Source of the DNA: an uncultured Sphingopyxis sp.
GTDB taxonomy: Bacteria; Pseudomonadota; Alphaproteobacteria; Sphingomonadales; Sphingomonadaceae
DNA: 64,000 bases
NCBI RefSeq assembly: GCF_900078365.1
Contig: NZ_LT598653.1
Location: 1,922,001-1,986,000, forward strand
Reading direction: 5' to 3'
The notes beneath the pieces were generated by a model. That model did not search any database and had not been told where the DNA came from. It saw only the letters and a list, made by a program, of their open reading frames with translations. Numbering within the stretch: position 1 is the first letter of the stretch; each line of letters starts with the position of its first letter. The position numbers were made by a program, and so were the translations under genes. Shown here in pieces: positions 63,385 through 64,000 of this stretch.

Positions 63385-64000
63385 TCACCCCAGCCGCGTC
63401 TTGAAATCCTCGTAACCGAATTCGCGGATCAGCTTCAATTCGTCGCTCTCGCTGTCCCACAGCCAGATCGACGGCAGCGGCACGCCGTTGAACGTGTTCG
63501 TCTTGACCATCGAATAATGCGCCTGGTCGAGGAAGGCGAAGCGTTGGCCGATCCGCGCGCCGCCGCCGGGGAGGCGGTAGTCGCCGATCACGTCGCCGGC
63601 GAGGCATGACGGACCGCCGAGCCGCGTGGGCATGCCGTCGCTGCCTTCATCGAGCATCGCCGGGCGATAGGGCGCTTCGATCACGTCCGGCATATGGCAG
63701 GTCGCCGAAATGTCGGTGATCCCGATCGGCATGCCGTTATCGAACAGGTCGAGCACTTCGCCGACGAGGATGCCCGCGTCGAGCGCGATCGCCTCGCCGG
63801 GTTCGATCATCACGTCGCAATCGGTCGCCGCGCGCACCTGTTTCAGAAAGGCGATCAAATCGTCGACCTGATAATCGGCGCGCGTGACATGGTGCCCGCC
63901 GCCGAAGTTGATCCATTTGAGCTGGTTGAAGAAGGGGCGCAGCATCGGCTGCACCGCGTTCCAGGTGCGCAGGAGCGGCGGAAAGTCCTGTTCGCACAGG
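63385..64000 (-). CDS. nspC: Carboxynorspermidine decarboxylase (5' part outside window)
   Basis: Fold-type III PLP decarboxylase producing norspermidine or spermidine from the carboxy precursors. The visible C-terminal 205 residues contain KWINFGGGHHVTRADYQVDDL (phosphate loop), MIEPGEAIALDAG and the Cys-containing ISATCHMPDVIEAPYRP, all typical of NspC. The frame is open to the window edge, so the start is beyond 64000. The partner carboxyspermidine dehydrogenase is expected next to it but is not visible. Confidence 0.9.
   Translation of the reverse strand, partial: LCEQDFPPLLRTWNAVQPMLRPFFNQLKWINFGGGHHVTRADYQVDDLIAFLKQVRAATDCDVMIEPGEAIALDAGILVGEVLDLFDNGMPIGITDISATCHMPDVIEAPYRPAMLDEGSDGMPTRLGGPSCLAGDVIGDYRLPGGGARIGQRFAFLDQAHYSMVKTNTFNGVPLPSIWLWDSESDELKLIREFGYEDFKTRLG

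Overview
The window is a 64 kb stretch of a high-GC alphaproteobacterial chromosome. Gene content, gene order and the type of short palindromic intergenic repeats point to Sphingomonadales, most like Sphingopyxis; this is inference from family resemblance, not a database match. It is dense and almost entirely chromosomal housekeeping. I see no rRNA, tRNA, phage, plasmid or CRISPR locus.

Layout. 1-2.8 kb: scpA-scpB-tatA-tatB-tatC, chromosome segregation plus twin-arginine export, apparently one operon, then a 42-residue entericidin-type lipoprotein. 3.2-9 kb: mgtE, a cyclophilin, a nitronate monooxygenase, nadC, a secreted RNase T2, a small membrane protein behind a perfect CtrA-type box, then 490 bp of stacked repeats. 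9.2-13.7 kb: an LplT-like transporter, pgsA-moaD-moaE, oxyR and an EF-hand protein. 13.7-22 kb: trmFO, lysoplasmalogenase, host-attachment protein, TauD-type dioxygenase, glycine-zipper protein, peroxiredoxin, DUF952 and gyrA. 22-30 kb: an unassigned nucleotidyltransferase-like membrane protein, a two-gene unit whose second member is a histidine kinase homologue without its phospho-acceptor histidine, ppiD-trpE, and tpiA. 30-36.6 kb: secG, pyrG, a Crp/Fnr regulator, an unexplained structured intergenic region, lolF-lolD and a glutathione peroxidase. 36.6-43.3 kb: dnaE, an acyl-CoA synthetase, a frameshifted GIY-YIG gene lodged inside a repeat, and a radical SAM protein. 43.3-49.8 kb: moaB-slt-UDG-like (minus) and ETF-QO followed by a TPR protein (plus). 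49.8-56.3 kb: ispE, N-formylglutamate amidohydrolase, ilvD, a lipoprotein, NAD(P)HX repair and an RNA m5U methyltransferase. 56.4-64 kb: two MAPEG proteins, a CoA transferase, an MFS transporter, ornithine decarboxylase with a switch-like leader, a cNMP-binding/thioredoxin-reductase-like fusion, and a carboxynorspermidine decarboxylase cut by the window edge.

Links between genes: moaD, moaE and moaB belong to molybdopterin synthesis; oxyR, Bcp-type peroxiredoxin and glutathione peroxidase to peroxide defence; tat, sec, lol, ppiD and entericidin to the envelope; ornithine decarboxylase and NspC to polyamines. The most unusual feature is the repeat fraction. About twenty palindromic elements of nine families fill the intergenic gaps. 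One of them (41791-42157) is interrupted by a GIY-YIG nuclease gene flanked by an 8-bp direct repeat; removing the gene and one copy restores the 24-nt loop found in three sister elements. I regard this as the best candidate for an undescribed repeat-associated mobile unit. Other leads are the His-less kinase unit, the ornithine decarboxylase leader and an apparent ATT start on the TPR gene.
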